Origin: Cyanodermella asteris | Taxonomy: Eukaryota > Ascomycota > Lecanoromycetes > Ostropales > Stictidaceae | Reading direction: 5' to 3' | Assembly: GCA_900618795.1 (NCBI GenBank) | Contig: UYJD01000005.1 | Coordinates: 1,845,603-1,909,602, forward strand | DNA length: 64,000 nucleotides | Program-made: the position numbers and the translations under genes | The notes under the pieces: model-generated | What the model was told of the DNA's origin: nothing | Database searches by the model: none | What the model saw: only the letters and a program-made list of their open reading frames with translations | Part shown: piece after piece, positions 44,704 to 55,262 of the stretch | Numbering within the stretch: position 1 is the first letter of the stretch | Layout: each line of letters starts with the position of its first letter

Positions 44704-45026
44704 GATTCTTGGTGCCTGTGGGTGATAAAACGCTAAGATGCAGATCGCGAACGGGACGTAAAGCGCAGCAATCGCGGTCGTGATACTATAGCGTCTGCGA
44801 TCAAAAATATGAGCGAACTAAAGAATAATAATTTCAGACTTCAGCGTATCGACACACGCAAGCTGGCAGGTGCTTTGTAGGTTGGCAAACGGAAACGGAT
44901 CCGAGGCCGAGCAGCTTTCCCGATCGGGAAATTTCCGTAGACTCTCGCCGGCCAACTTTCTTCCTGAAACCAGACTCTGCCTCCACGCTCATCACCTACC
45001 ACTCACCTCTCTCTCACTCCACAACC
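44704..45026. promoter_or_regulatory. 323-bp bidirectional promoter, CYC2-like/TIM22
   Basis: Only 323 bp separate two divergent start codons, both of mitochondrial membrane proteins. CT-rich leader (CACCTCTCTCTCACTCC) just before TIM22. No specific factor site recognised. Confidence 0.5.
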
Positions 45027-45542
45027 ATGGCAGCGTACCCCGGAGGCGCCGGGCGACAGCCCGCCACCGAGGGCATGTCGGAACAAGAAGCGCAGATGGT
45101 GCGCGCAATGCAGGGTGCCATGGAGTCCTGCGTCGGCAAATCAGTCATGTCCGGCGTGATGGGTTTCGCCCTCGGCGGCGCGTTCGGCCTCTTCATGTCG
45201 TCCATGTCCTACGATTCCTCCCTCACACCGGCTTCACAAGCCATCGCCAACTTGCCTTTGCGGGAACAGATTCGACACGGGCTGAAGGACATGGGATCGC
45301 GGAGTTTGAGCTCGGCGAAGAATTTTGGGAAGATTGGCGCGCTCTTCTCCGCCACAGAATGTGGTGTCGAGGCCCTACGGGCGAAGAACGACATGAAGAA
45401 TGGGACGATCGCTGGGTGTATCACGGGAGGCATACTGGCAGCGCCGGGAGGTCCGCAAGCGGCAGCGGTCGGATGTGCAGGCTTCGCCGCGTTCAGCACA
45501 GCCATCGAATACTATCTAAGGTTGCCTAGCGAATCTGAATGA
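45027..45542 (+). CDS. TIM22: Mitochondrial carrier translocase subunit Tim22
   Basis: Channel-forming core of the inner-membrane TIM22 complex that inserts carrier proteins. Intronless, 171 residues, family length. Tim17/22/23 fold: [24 protein letters not shown] (TM1, about 34-57), [23 protein letters not shown] (TM2 and loop), [23 protein letters not shown] (TM3) and [13 protein letters not shown] (TM4). Conserved cysteines in the intermembrane-facing ends of TM1 and TM2 are present. The N-terminus ([22 protein letters not shown]) has no cleavable presequence, as expected. Confidence 0.96.
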   Translation: MAAYPGGAGRQPATEGMSEQEAQMVRAMQGAMESCVGKSVMSGVMGFALGGAFGLFMSSMSYDSSLTPASQAIANLPLREQIRHGLKDMGSRSLSSAKNFGKIGALFSATECGVEALRAKNDMKNGTIAGCITGGILAAPGGPQAAAVGCAGFAAFSTAIEYYLRLPSESE

Positions 45543-45931
45543 CGGGGAGAATCGCATATGGCGAAGAGACGGATGCATTTCGGCGTTTGGGGCGACAACA
45601 TAGATACGGAGCACGTGCGATATACACTCGACTCTTGCATGGGCCGGCGTTTGGCATGAGAATCGGGAAGGGCAATGGCGTTTTGCACGAAGCAGTGCAC
45701 CAGCAGGAGCTGATGCTCTGAATGCTGAATCTCGCCCGGATATGAAGAAGTTCAAAAATGTATGATACAGTGCCTCAGTCTCGCAGGCTCGAGGTACCAG
45801 TTTTGACCATGTTGCTGGGTCGGAAAGAACTTTTGAAGATGTTAGAATTGGTTCTAGTTCAGGCTTCGTCATCTCAATATGCAACTTCTCAGAGCTGCGT
45901 GCTTCACAATTGCAAACCATTCCACGTCAAC
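45543..45931. other. Convergent 3' spacer
   Basis: About 390 bp between convergent 3' ends; nothing recognised. Confidence 0.5.
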
Positions 45932-47363
45932 CTACACAATCTCCAGGTTCTTAGCTTGGCCATAGCCATTATACGCCACTCCCCTCAAATTCCATACGCA
46001 TTCACGTTCTTGCCAAACGCCTTGTCGATCCATTGCTCGGCTCACAACAGCTCTCGATCTGCCTTTCTCGATAGGGACACGAGCAGTCCACAGACACCAG
46101 CACCAGAGTCCATCATTCGTGCCGTCTCCCTGAAGCAGCTCGGCCTCTGTCCACGTCGCTTCACCGTCTGCGCTCACTTCGACCTTCATGACTGGACCAC
46201 CGTTTCCGCTCGGCAGTGCATATCCCATGATGTCAATTTTACCGTCCTGCCCTCGGCTCACTCTAGCAGAATTCTCGGGCACGGCAATGACACTGTTGAC
46301 AGGCATCGACTGCAGACTTGGCGTGGTCTTCCAGTACGCTTTGGCTTCTTCGGCATTGGACACGTGTGGAGGCAAGATCTTGTAGTCAAACTGCTGATAG
46401 AAGCCTTCGCTTTCGTGGTCTGAGACGGTCATTTCTTCTATCCACTTGACGGACCTCACTCCAGGGACGCCTGGTACAATCACTCTCACTGGTGCACCAT
46501 GCTCAGGAGTTAAAGGGGCTCCGTTGACCTCCAAAGCAAGAATAGCCTCGGCCTTGAGATCCAAAGCTCGCGCCAGTGGTATACTCACGCTGTAACTGTC
46601 GTCTTCCTGGCATTTCTGGGCTCGCGTGGTCAGAACTAAGTGTAGCTGCTTCTGACTCTCGCTTTCATCATCCGCAAGTGCTTGTCCGGATTTCGGTGTC
46701 TCCCTGATGGTGGTCTTTGTTAGCCCAGCTTGTGCCAACACATCAGCTAGCAGTGGACCCCGCCAGGCGCAGTTCATGATGGCGGCATCGCCCCAATCGA
46801 TGCCCTGTACCTCCTTGATAGTGGTTCGCATCGTGTGACGGCGATTCCCGGCGCACTGAAGCGCACATATCACCGTGTGCTGCGGCAACGATGCTAATCG
46901 AGGAATATCGAAAGTTTGTGCCGATGGCACTAGTCCATTGACCCGTACAGTGTGCGTAGTGGCGGAAAGTTCAGGGATGGGCCCATGGTTGCGGTCATAG
47001 GCGATAGAGATTGGAGTGAGGAAACTTGGCAAAGGCAAGGTCAGTCTCGATCAGACGTGAACACCGAGTATAGCTGAATGAAGAACAGTTGCTGGGAAAA
47101 GTGGCGGTCCTTACACAGACACCTCATCTGCAGAACTCTATCATTTCCATGCGCTCGAACGTCTCAAAACTTATCAAATTGGGTGTATTCGAAGGTAGCC
47201 CGGAAATGGCAACATGCTATGAAGGCCTGAGCAGGGCTCTGCACAAACCATGCTCGCACGGAATGACTGAACAATGAGTGACCTACGATTTGATCAATTC
47301 TCTGAGCTCCGGCTCTCGGTTGAGCGGCTCCTCCTGTGCGGCCTGGTAAGCGGTCTCGGCCAT
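45932..47363 (-). CDS. Sulfite oxidase (molybdenum cofactor), 2 exons
   Basis: Exon 1 47363-47287 and exon 2 47024-45932, intron 262 nt (GTAGGT...CCAAG, branch CTGAC); 389 residues. Join gives ELIKSFLTPISIAYDRNHGPIP, the classical N-terminal block. The frame at the exon 2 start has only TTG, so an upstream exon is required. Moco-binding features: ALQCAGNRR with the Mo-ligand Cys, GAPVRVIVPGVPGVRSVKWI, and a dimerisation domain ending in WNLRGVAYNGYGQ. No cytochrome b5 domain, so plant-type oxidation of sulfite using O2 or another acceptor is likely. Location is unclear: no PTS1; see the finding on an upstream presequence-like frame. Confidence 0.9.
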
Positions 47364-49474
47364 TCTGAGAGCTCGAGGGTATGGCTTGGTTGTCTGACGA
47401 CACACAGTAGTGGTACACTGGCCAGTCTTCGGTTTCCCTTTCTCTGAGTGACAAAGGAGACAGATCGTGCAACGTGGGCGCAGGAGGCAACAGAGTATTT
47501 GCGCTTGCTGTTGAGCTGGCCGCTGCCCCAGCGTCGATGGTGCGAATTGAGAGGCGAATGAGACGAAGAACTGAAGGCATTCTACGAGCAATGACGTCGG
47601 CGTACTGGCACGACCTCCGCTTCCACCTTCAACTTTGCAGGCTTCAATCTACCGGCCAGCACGAACGCCTTGACGTCCTGATTGTCGCATTTGCGATTTT
47701 GAGCGCAAAGCGTGGTCGTCTCGTACTACAGCGCCAGCAGCATCATGAGCGACGGGCCAGGCGCAGGGCCGCAGTGTCTGAAATCATGTTGGCTACAGAA
47801 GCAGTTCCCTCACGGTGGATACGCCAACTCGGGTGGCGCCTTTGAACCGTTGACTCGTCTGGATTGTGGCGGCAGGATCGTCTTCCGTTGACGCCTCGTT
47901 TACAGGCTCCGCACTGAGACCGAAAATCATCACGCGATCTGACGAGTCAAGTACCTCAAACTTGCTGTGCTTCCCGAGAGTCGTCCCTCGTTGGTCGGGC
48001 TTGACGAACAATGCAAACGAGTCTCTCGACATACACGGTTATTGAGTCTCAAAGGGTATACTGCTTGCAAATGAAGGCGATTTTCATCAAGCCCCGTGGC
48101 TTGGGCTCATGATCCCTGTCATGCTCCGATCAGGAAAATCGGAGCGCGAGTCCTGTGATGCGATGGACAAGATATCTCAATGGCTGTGCGCAAAATAAGC
48201 GCGTGATCAAGAAAGTTGCCTGCCAGAAGGATCCAGAGTACCTCTGAGCACGTTTCCCGTTCGTGCAGGATACATGTGTAGAACCTACGGGCGACCAACC
48301 TGTTGATGATTTGCGACCTCGAAAAAGAGAAGCTTCGGTCAGCCCCACTAAGCTGATCATGAGGGCATCGGTCGGGGCCAACAACATCGACCAGACACCA
48401 CAGAAGGCACGGCAACTTTACTCTTTGCCGGAGGTCCGAGTCATTAGTCCTTTTGAGGACGCAAACATTCTTGGCAGGGTTGCAACCAGAGTCCCATGAC
48501 AAGTCTGCACCTTCGAGCGAAGGAGAGATCTTGACCGCGGCCTTCAACCTCCCTGCTTTTCCCGGGGCCAGCTATTACTGCCCAGCGTGTACAAGTTTTT
48601 ATCACCACATCAAATCGGCATTTTCAGTCTCAACAACGCCGAGAGGGTTTCCAAAATAAGTCGAGAACGACGTTGTGGTGAAGGGCCGCTACCATGGTGG
48701 TGAACGTTCATTTCTTCAAACTTGTTTTTAAACTTCGGGTCCGTGCCCTGTCTTCTCGAGTTCGTGCCAACAGGCAGGTTATGTCCTTACTCAATAATAG
48801 AGACTTTTAGCATAAGGTTTGAAAAGGTTCTCAAACGTGTCCCAAGTGCCGGACGGCTTGCCGTAGGTTGTAGAGTTTAGTCGCCAACCTATATATGGTA
48901 GGACAGGCTGCTGCGTACCCTCGGCCAGCGTAGAATCTCGGCCAATGAGGTTATTCGGAGGCTCTTATCGAGTTCGGGAACTTACAGCATTCCTCGAGCA
49001 GGGAAGAAAGTTCACCAAACTATGGTTCGGATAAGGTCGGCAAACCTCTCGCATTGGCCAAATTGGTCGTATTCCAGCCCCATGCTCGACGGGTCAAGCA
49101 GGCTACGCTGCCACCCATAGGTCGCATCAGCAATTTCCCGACCTAGTGACGCCCTCGCCAATCAGCAGACTACCCTCTGACTGGCTCAATAGTTTGAGGA
49201 TGCTTTCGGGTAAATTATCAAACCTGCAGCTAAGAGTCTATTAGTCGCCCTTATCGCGCAGTGATCGTCCGGGCATGGCTCAATTTCGAGGCTAACGAGC
49301 TCCACGGGCCGACGAAACTTGTTCACAAACGTTGCATATGTCTTACCAGGCGCTCTGTGGTTCGGTAGAAGTTGTCATGTGGTTTGTAAATATGTATACT
49401 CGACGTCCCTCCCCCTTTGTGCGGATGTTCTGGGCAGCGCGAGCCATCAAGCGTTACAACTACTCGTCGTACCC
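47364..49474. other. 2.1-kb spacer, one doubtful ORF
   Basis: Contains a candidate coding stretch at 47793-48032 (minus); no other gene supported. The last kilobase is presumably the promoter of the FAD oxidase; it has TATATATG near 48890. Confidence 0.45.
47793..48032 (-). CDS. Possible small gene or exon, unknown
   Basis: 79 residues from a real ATG (MSRDSFALFVKP). Codons end mostly in C or G, like neighbouring genes. A donor-like GTGAGG lies close to the end (after GVST), followed about 30 nt later by TTTCAG, so it could be the first exon of a longer gene. No family recognised; it looks faintly like a small beta-rich domain (GKHSKFEVLDSSDRVMIFGL). Confidence 0.3.
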   Translation of the reverse strand: MSRDSFALFVKPDQRGTTLGKHSKFEVLDSSDRVMIFGLSAEPVNEASTEDDPAATIQTSQRFKGATRVGVSTVRELLL

Positions 49475-51061
49475 ATGTTGACTTTACTGTTGCGTGTGCT
49501 GTTTGCCAGCCTGGTCTCGCAGGTCAGCGGCTACTCCCAGAATGCGAGTGCCGCCTGCGCTGGCATATCAAAGTTGTATCCCGATGCCACGGCATACAAT
49601 CCTCTCGATTTGTTACACGCCCTAAGCAACCCAGCAAGCGTCAACTACACTTATACGGCGACGCACTTCTGGAATGGCGCCAACGGCCAGCTGGCCCCTG
49701 CCTGCATCTTCTATCCTTCAAGCGGCCAACAGGTTTCAGATGTCGTGAAGATCCTGAACAAATATCCCGACGTGCCGTGGGCAACGAAAAGCGGCGGTCA
49801 CAATCCGAACAAGGGCTTCTCCACAGTCGACCAGGGCGTGCTGATCAGCTTCCGCCCCTTTATGCAAGGAACCACGCTGAGCGCCGACAAGTCTTACGCC
49901 GACGTCCAGCCGGGAGCACGCTGGAGTGAGGCAATCGGCAGCATCTCTGCTGACGGCAAGGCGCTCGTCGGCGGGCGATTAGGCGACGTCGTCGTCGGTG
50001 GATATACCTTGGGTGGTGGACTGAGCTTCTTGAGTTCCGAATATGGCTTCGCTTGTGACATGGTCGAATCGTATGAGGTGGTCTTGGCGGATGGCACGCT
50101 CACTGACGTGACGAAGGATCAGAACTCGGACCTCTTCTACGCCTTGAAAGGAGGCGGAGGCCAGTTCGCCATCGTCACGAACTTCAGAATGCTGACCGTG
50201 CCCATTGGACAAGTCTGGGGCGGCGTCAAGATCTACACGGCCGACAAGGCTGGGGCTCTCCTTAACGCCACCCACGACTTCGCACAGAACTATCCCGACA
50301 AGAAGGCCGCTGTGATCGTTACCTATGAGACGCTGCTCGACACCTTGGTGAATGTGCTGTTCATCTTCTTCTTTTACAACGGCCCCACCGTTCCAGAGGG
50401 TGTGTTTGACCAATTCGACGCCATCACGCCGCTCATCGACGACACCAAGGTCCAGTCATATGCTTCCCTGCTTGATTCTAACGATGCCGAGAACGTATAT
50501 GGCTTCAACTACCTCATCCGTGGCCAGACGATACCCCTGCTCGAGGGTGACGATGGACGATCTCTGCTGCAGTACCAGTATGAGTCCTTCGCCGACTACG
50601 CCTCGCAGACGCAGCCGCAGAACCTGGATCTGATGATTTACAGCTTTGCCGTTCAGCCTATGAGCAGGATCATTCAAGAGGCTTCGCAAAAGGCAGGCGA
50701 CGCGCTCGGACAACGAAACGCTCTCGGCCTCAACCCTGACGATGGCGACCGAATATGGATGGAGTACGATATCAGTTGGATCAATCCTCTGGACGAGCAA
50801 CGGTCGTACGAATACTCCAACCACTTCTCGAACGACATTGTAGGCTACGTTGAGAGCCACTATCCCAAGGCACTCAGCATTGGCCAGAAGAATGCCGGGG
50901 CTTCGTCGGTGGCGCCATTGTTCCTGAACGACGGCATGTTCGATCAGGACACTAGCTTGTTCTTTCATGACAGCGACTACAAAAAGCTGAAAAGCATCCA
51001 GAAGAGCCGTGACCCGAACGGTTTCTTCTCCAAGAGATCTAATGGCTTCAAGTTTACGTAG
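49475..51061 (+). CDS. Secreted FAD-linked oxidoreductase (BBE-like)
   Basis: Intronless, 528 residues from ATG 49475, chosen because it gives a clean signal peptide (MLTLLLRVLFASLVSQVSG); the frame is open further upstream but without family features. The PCMH FAD domain includes ATKSGGHNPNKG (His of the GGH motif is the usual covalent FAD anchor), GGRLGDVVVGGYTLGGGLSF and GFACDMVESYEVVLADGT. The bicovalent Cys is not obvious, so single attachment is likely. The C-terminal region has the substrate domain and the helix DYKKLKSIQKSRDPNGFFS. Family members oxidise alcohols, sugars or secondary metabolites; substrate unknown. Confidence 0.88.
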   Translation: MLTLLLRVLFASLVSQVSGYSQNASAACAGISKLYPDATAYNPLDLLHALSNPASVNYTYTATHFWNGANGQLAPACIFYPSSGQQVSDVVKILNKYPDVPWATKSGGHNPNKGFSTVDQGVLISFRPFMQGTTLSADKSYADVQPGARWSEAIGSISADGKALVGGRLGDVVVGGYTLGGGLSFLSSEYGFACDMVESYEVVLADGTLTDVTKDQNSDLFYALKGGGGQFAIVTNFRMLTVPIGQVWGGVKIYTADKAGALLNATHDFAQNYPDKKAAVIVTYETLLDTLVNVLFIFFFYNGPTVPEGVFDQFDAITPLIDDTKVQSYASLLDSNDAENVYGFNYLIRGQTIPLLEGDDGRSLLQYQYESFADYASQTQPQNLDLMIYSFAVQPMSRIIQEASQKAGDALGQRNALGLNPDDGDRIWMEYDISWINPLDEQRSYEYSNHFSNDIVGYVESHYPKALSIGQKNAGASSVAPLFLNDGMFDQDTSLFFHDSDYKKLKSIQKSRDPNGFFSKRSNGFKFT

Positions 51062-51187
51062 AAATGTTCGAATACAATAATTCATATGAAAGCGCACAAC
51101 GTATACATTCTTACTCGTCCTCCAAAATCAATTAATCGTGTCAAGCCATCTGCTATTCGTGAAGCCGTGAAGTCCCATTGCTAACAG

Positions 51188-52487
51188 TCAATCTGTCGGT
51201 GTCTGGCTGGGTTCGTGCTGCTCTATGGACCAGCCGTTTTCTCTCGTGCTCGGCGTGCTCGTTCCGGCCTCCAGGTCTCGGGTCATCGAGATCTCTGCGT
51301 GGTCCACGAGACGGCGAACAGAGGTCGAAGATGCTGGCTCCTTGGGGCCTTCAGCATGTCGAGAGAGCTCGACATGAGAGTCTGCATCATCTGTCTCCGT
51401 GCGAAGCAGGTCTGACAAGTTATAGCCTCGCTCCTCCCTAGATCTCACCCGCCAAGACCCAATTTTCATCCAAGCGTTCTGATTCTCAGCTCTGCGTCTC
51501 CGTGCACTCGTTCCCTCAGAGTTTGATGGAGTTGTCCGCTCCCTCCTCAGTGACGAGGGGATCAGCCCCGCAGGCACCATCTTACTCAAAATCGGCTTCA
51601 AGCATGGCAGACAGCCGGAGACGATGGCGATGTTTTGCTCGACTTCTGTCCATATACTGACGTCTACGAATGTCCACGTCAGATTGAGCTCCGATTCAGT
51701 GCTGGTGATATCCATGCGGAAGATGTAGACAAGGCGCACGATCGAGATGATGGTGACAAGGAATCCAGTGCCGAAAACGCCGGCCAAGAGCCACTTGTTG
51801 ACACGAGACTGTTGGAGACTGAGACAAAGACGAATTGGCATCGCCAGGATTGCAATGTCGGTTGCGACATTCACGAAAGCCGTGCCGATGAGAAACGCTT
51901 TGGTGTTAATCGGACAACTTGCTGGAACGGTCTTATCCCAGAAGCCAACGAGCGGCTGACATTGAAGGCAGATCACAATGGTCTAAGCGTGTCAGCTTCT
52001 TATCCCCTCTGCAACGACATGAAAAACCTACATTCGACAAAAGCCACCCGGCCGTGATGAATCCAAGAACATAGATGGAAACCTGCACCCAACGTTTGGG
52101 GAACATCCGCCAGTATAACGCCAGGAGCGAGAACTTCACGGAGGCAAGGACGAAAGAATAGACGAGCTCCGCAACAAAAATCTCAATCAGAATGACCCGT
52201 AGCTTGCCAAAGGTGACCACGCCTACGTATCTACCGTTTCCGTAGACCAGGCCCAGGATTGCGACTCCGAATGTTACCAATGTGCCTGCAAGGGCAGGCA
52301 GCATCAGCCAATCGTCCAGCCAGAGATCTGTTTCCCCCAGACGACGCGAACAGAACCTCATGATCACTCCAGCGAAGGCGAAAACAAGTGGAATGACAAC
52401 GCACGCAATGATGTCAGGTTGTTTGTTCCCTGGTCCGTCGATTTGTGTCAAAGGAACATCGTAGATGCTCACTTGAGATTCCATCAT
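51188..52487 (-). CDS. Fungal rhodopsin-domain 7-TM membrane protein (4), 2 exons
   Basis: Exon 1 52487-52032 and exon 2 51982-51188 with a 49-nt phase-0 intron (GTAGGT...CTTAG) give 416 residues; the join reads GWLLSNTIVICLQCQPLVGFWD. Other marks: IDGPGNKQPDIIACVVI, LWLDDWLMLPALAG, SVKFSLLALYWRMF, and WTEVEQNIAIVSGCLPCLKPI. Tail of about 150 residues, Arg/Ser-rich. Closest to the copies at 39063 and 42003; the intron position differs from both. Its 3' end is 127 bp from the FAD oxidase, tail to tail. Confidence 0.85.
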
Positions 52488-53527
52488 GCGTTCGTCGTTG
52501 GCCGGGCAGGCAAGGTTTGGGCGATGATTTCCCCTGTCGATCGAAGGATTCGGAGAGGCCGCAACCCAAGATGTAGAATGAAGAGAGTCTTAAGCCAGAA
52601 GAACTGAGGATGCTCTGACAGACTAAAGCACGTCGCATCCCCAGCCTTTGCTGCTACATGACCCTGTCATCGGGACTTTCGGCGGAATTGAGTGACAATG
52701 GGATACAGTCAGTCTCGCCGTCGAGGAGCTTTGGCTTCGTGAATATCAAAGCGGGGCTTCTTGGAGAAGAAGGAGAATAGAAGAGATGGAACAAGCGCAA
52801 AATGGGCCACTGTGCCCAAAAGTCGGGAGCTCTACTTCTGCACGAGCCGCGGAGTGGACACACGGGTGTGATAATTTCGACAACACAACAACGACTGCTT
52901 TGGTCGCTAGATGAAACACGTCTGCGAAAATGAGATGGTAGGAGGCATGCGGGAAGTGCGATCTCGATGCCCGCCTGCTTTACCTGGCTTAGCCCATATA
53001 TTCGTTTGTCGAGTAAAAACGGGACGGCGAACAGCTCCCAAACGAGCGTCGTCGGGTCGGTCGTTAGGCAGCCACATCCTGGCCATGAGCTCTAGAGGAA
53101 AGGTTATTCGATGTGCCAAGTTTCAATAAATCCCCATGCTCGTGCACGGTTGCTTGAGCTCTCAGAACGTCCGTGTCCAGAGTTGGGCTGTTCGATGCCT
53201 CGCCGATGGTCCACCTCGGACGGCCATTTCACAAACCAAATACTATGCGTTCGTTGTCGGGGAAATCAGCCATGCACACCAAAGTCACATGAGGCAATAC
53301 TGGGAAAAGACTCTGACGTTTTGTGACAAGGCTGCAAGCTGCGGTTGCGCGTGTGAGTGCGGAAGAGAGCTTCTCTCAGGATGATGGAAGAGCGCCTCGG
53401 AAATCGGCGCGATTTGCCGGTGCTCGTTCCTGTCCAAGGACATCATCCTACGGTCTATCTTTTTGGGACTCGTTGGGCCATGTGCAACGTCGGTACTCAA
53501 TTGTTCCCTAGTATCTGATTTCATCGT
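52488..53527. other. Spacer with no recognised gene
   Basis: About 1 kb; promoter of the rhodopsin-domain gene at one end and 3' flank of the ligase gene at the other. Nothing else recognised. Confidence 0.45.
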
Positions 53528-55262
53528 CTACAACTTGGCCTGCTGTGACAACTCCTTTGCCGCTAGTTCCCTGAGCTGCCTCCTCAGGATCTTTCCAGAA
53601 GGGTTCTTGGGAATGGCATCAATGAAGAATACTCCTCCACCCAGACGTTTCGTCTTGCTGACTTTTGAATTCAGCCAGTCTTGTATTTCTTTGGCTGATA
53701 CGTCTTTGCCTGCAGTTTTGACGATGTAGGCACGCGGGGCTTCGTCTCCTTGGCTGTACAGTTTTAGCAACTCATTGTCCGTCAAGCGAGGTCATCGCAA
53801 GTACTTACTATGGCACGCCGATGACCGCGGCGTCTGTCACGCTGGGATGGCTTTGCAGTAGCGACTCGAGCTCGGCAGGCGCAACCTGATTGCCCTTCAC
53901 CTTGATAAGTTCCTTCATTCTGTCTACAATGTAGAGCTGCCCGTCCTCGTCTCGGTAAGCGATGTCTCCAGACTTCATGAAGCCGTCGGGCGTCAATGTT
54001 TCTGCCGTGGCTTGTGGGTTGCGCCAATATCCCTTCATGACGTTTGGCCCTCGGATCCACAGTTCACCGCGCTCACCAATCCCAGCGTCTCCGCTGCCAT
54101 CTTCTTTCACGATGCGCCCTTCGCAGCCTGGGGCCACCTCGCCAACCGTGTTGGTGGAGAAGAAACGTGCTGGATCAGAGATTGTCCCGGTGCAAGTCAG
54201 TTCCGTCATACCCCAGCCTTGTCGAACATTGATTTCGAATTTCTTGCGCTCGTCCGTGAAGAGGCTCTCAAACAGCTCAGCCTCAGGACGTCCCAATGGC
54301 GCTGCTCCACAAGCTACGTCCCGAATGGAATCTAGGTTCCACCGTCCATTTCGCACGTCCGGGTGTTTTGCTATGGCAATCAGAATAGGAGGAACGGTCA
54401 CGAGCCCGGTGATCTTGAACCTATCGACACAATCCATCATTTGGACGAAATCGAATTTTTGCATGATGTATGTTCGGATTCTGCCCCGTGCCGAGTTGAC
54501 AATGAAATGAGTCTGTGCGAGAGCATGAAACATGGGTAAATAACAGAGCGCCACGGTCTCTGGTTTCACTTCGTACTGGTCGTCTTTGCGCTTGTGAAGC
54601 CATTCCTGGACCGAGATGTTGCTGACGTAGTTGCGATGGGTGATCTGGACACCTTTTGCCCTTCCGGTGGTGCCCGAGCTATAGTTCAGGCACAGAGTAC
54701 GCTCCATGTCGCCATCTGCCTTGAAGTCGAGCCAACGAAAGTCTCGAGCGTCTTCGGGGCTGGCAAGCAGTGTGCTCCAATGCTGACATCCTTTCTGAGG
54801 ACCCTCTGGCTTTGCACTATTGTTGAAGAAGAAGACGTTTTCCTTCGATATGCCTGCCTGAGCGGCCGCCTCGATGCCTGTGTCGAGACTTGCCAAGGTG
54901 CAAATGAGGAACTTTGCTTCAGCATTCTCCAATTGGTAAGCCAGTTCACGAGTTACGTATCCTGGGTTCGCACCTGTGAAGATGCCGCCAGCCATCACAG
55001 TTGCCATGAAAACGCAGGGAAAATAGATGTTGTTCCCCGAGAAGAGCAACAGGCGGTCCTCGTCCCTCAAACCTCGTCTCTGGAGGCCAAGTGCAAGGCG
55101 CTGTGAGAGGATTCGAAAATCTGCGAGGCTCAGAAAATGTGAGGGCTCATCAGCATCGATGAACAGTTGGTCGTCGGATACCGCAGATCCGGGCGAGCCA
55201 AAGACGAAGGTGGGCAACGAGCATCTTGGATATTCGAGAGGGAATCTGGACTTGAAAGCCAT
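53528..55262 (-). CDS. Peroxisomal 4-coumarate-CoA-ligase-like acyl-CoA synthetase, 2 exons
   Basis: Exon 1 55262-53809 and exon 2 53753-53528; intron 55 nt (GTAAGT, branch TGCTAAAAC, TACAG). 559 residues. The join reads IGVPYQGDEAPRAYIV. ANL-superfamily motifs: NYSSGTTGRAKGV (P-loop, about 193-205), GWGMTELTCTGTI, GELWIRGPNVMKGYW, DRMKELIKVKGNQVAPAE, and IPKNPSGKILRRQL with the catalytic Lys. The last residues QQAKL are a PTS1-type signal, so peroxisomal import is likely. It adenylates a carboxylic acid and forms its CoA thioester; aromatic or fatty acid cannot be told. Confidence 0.92.
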
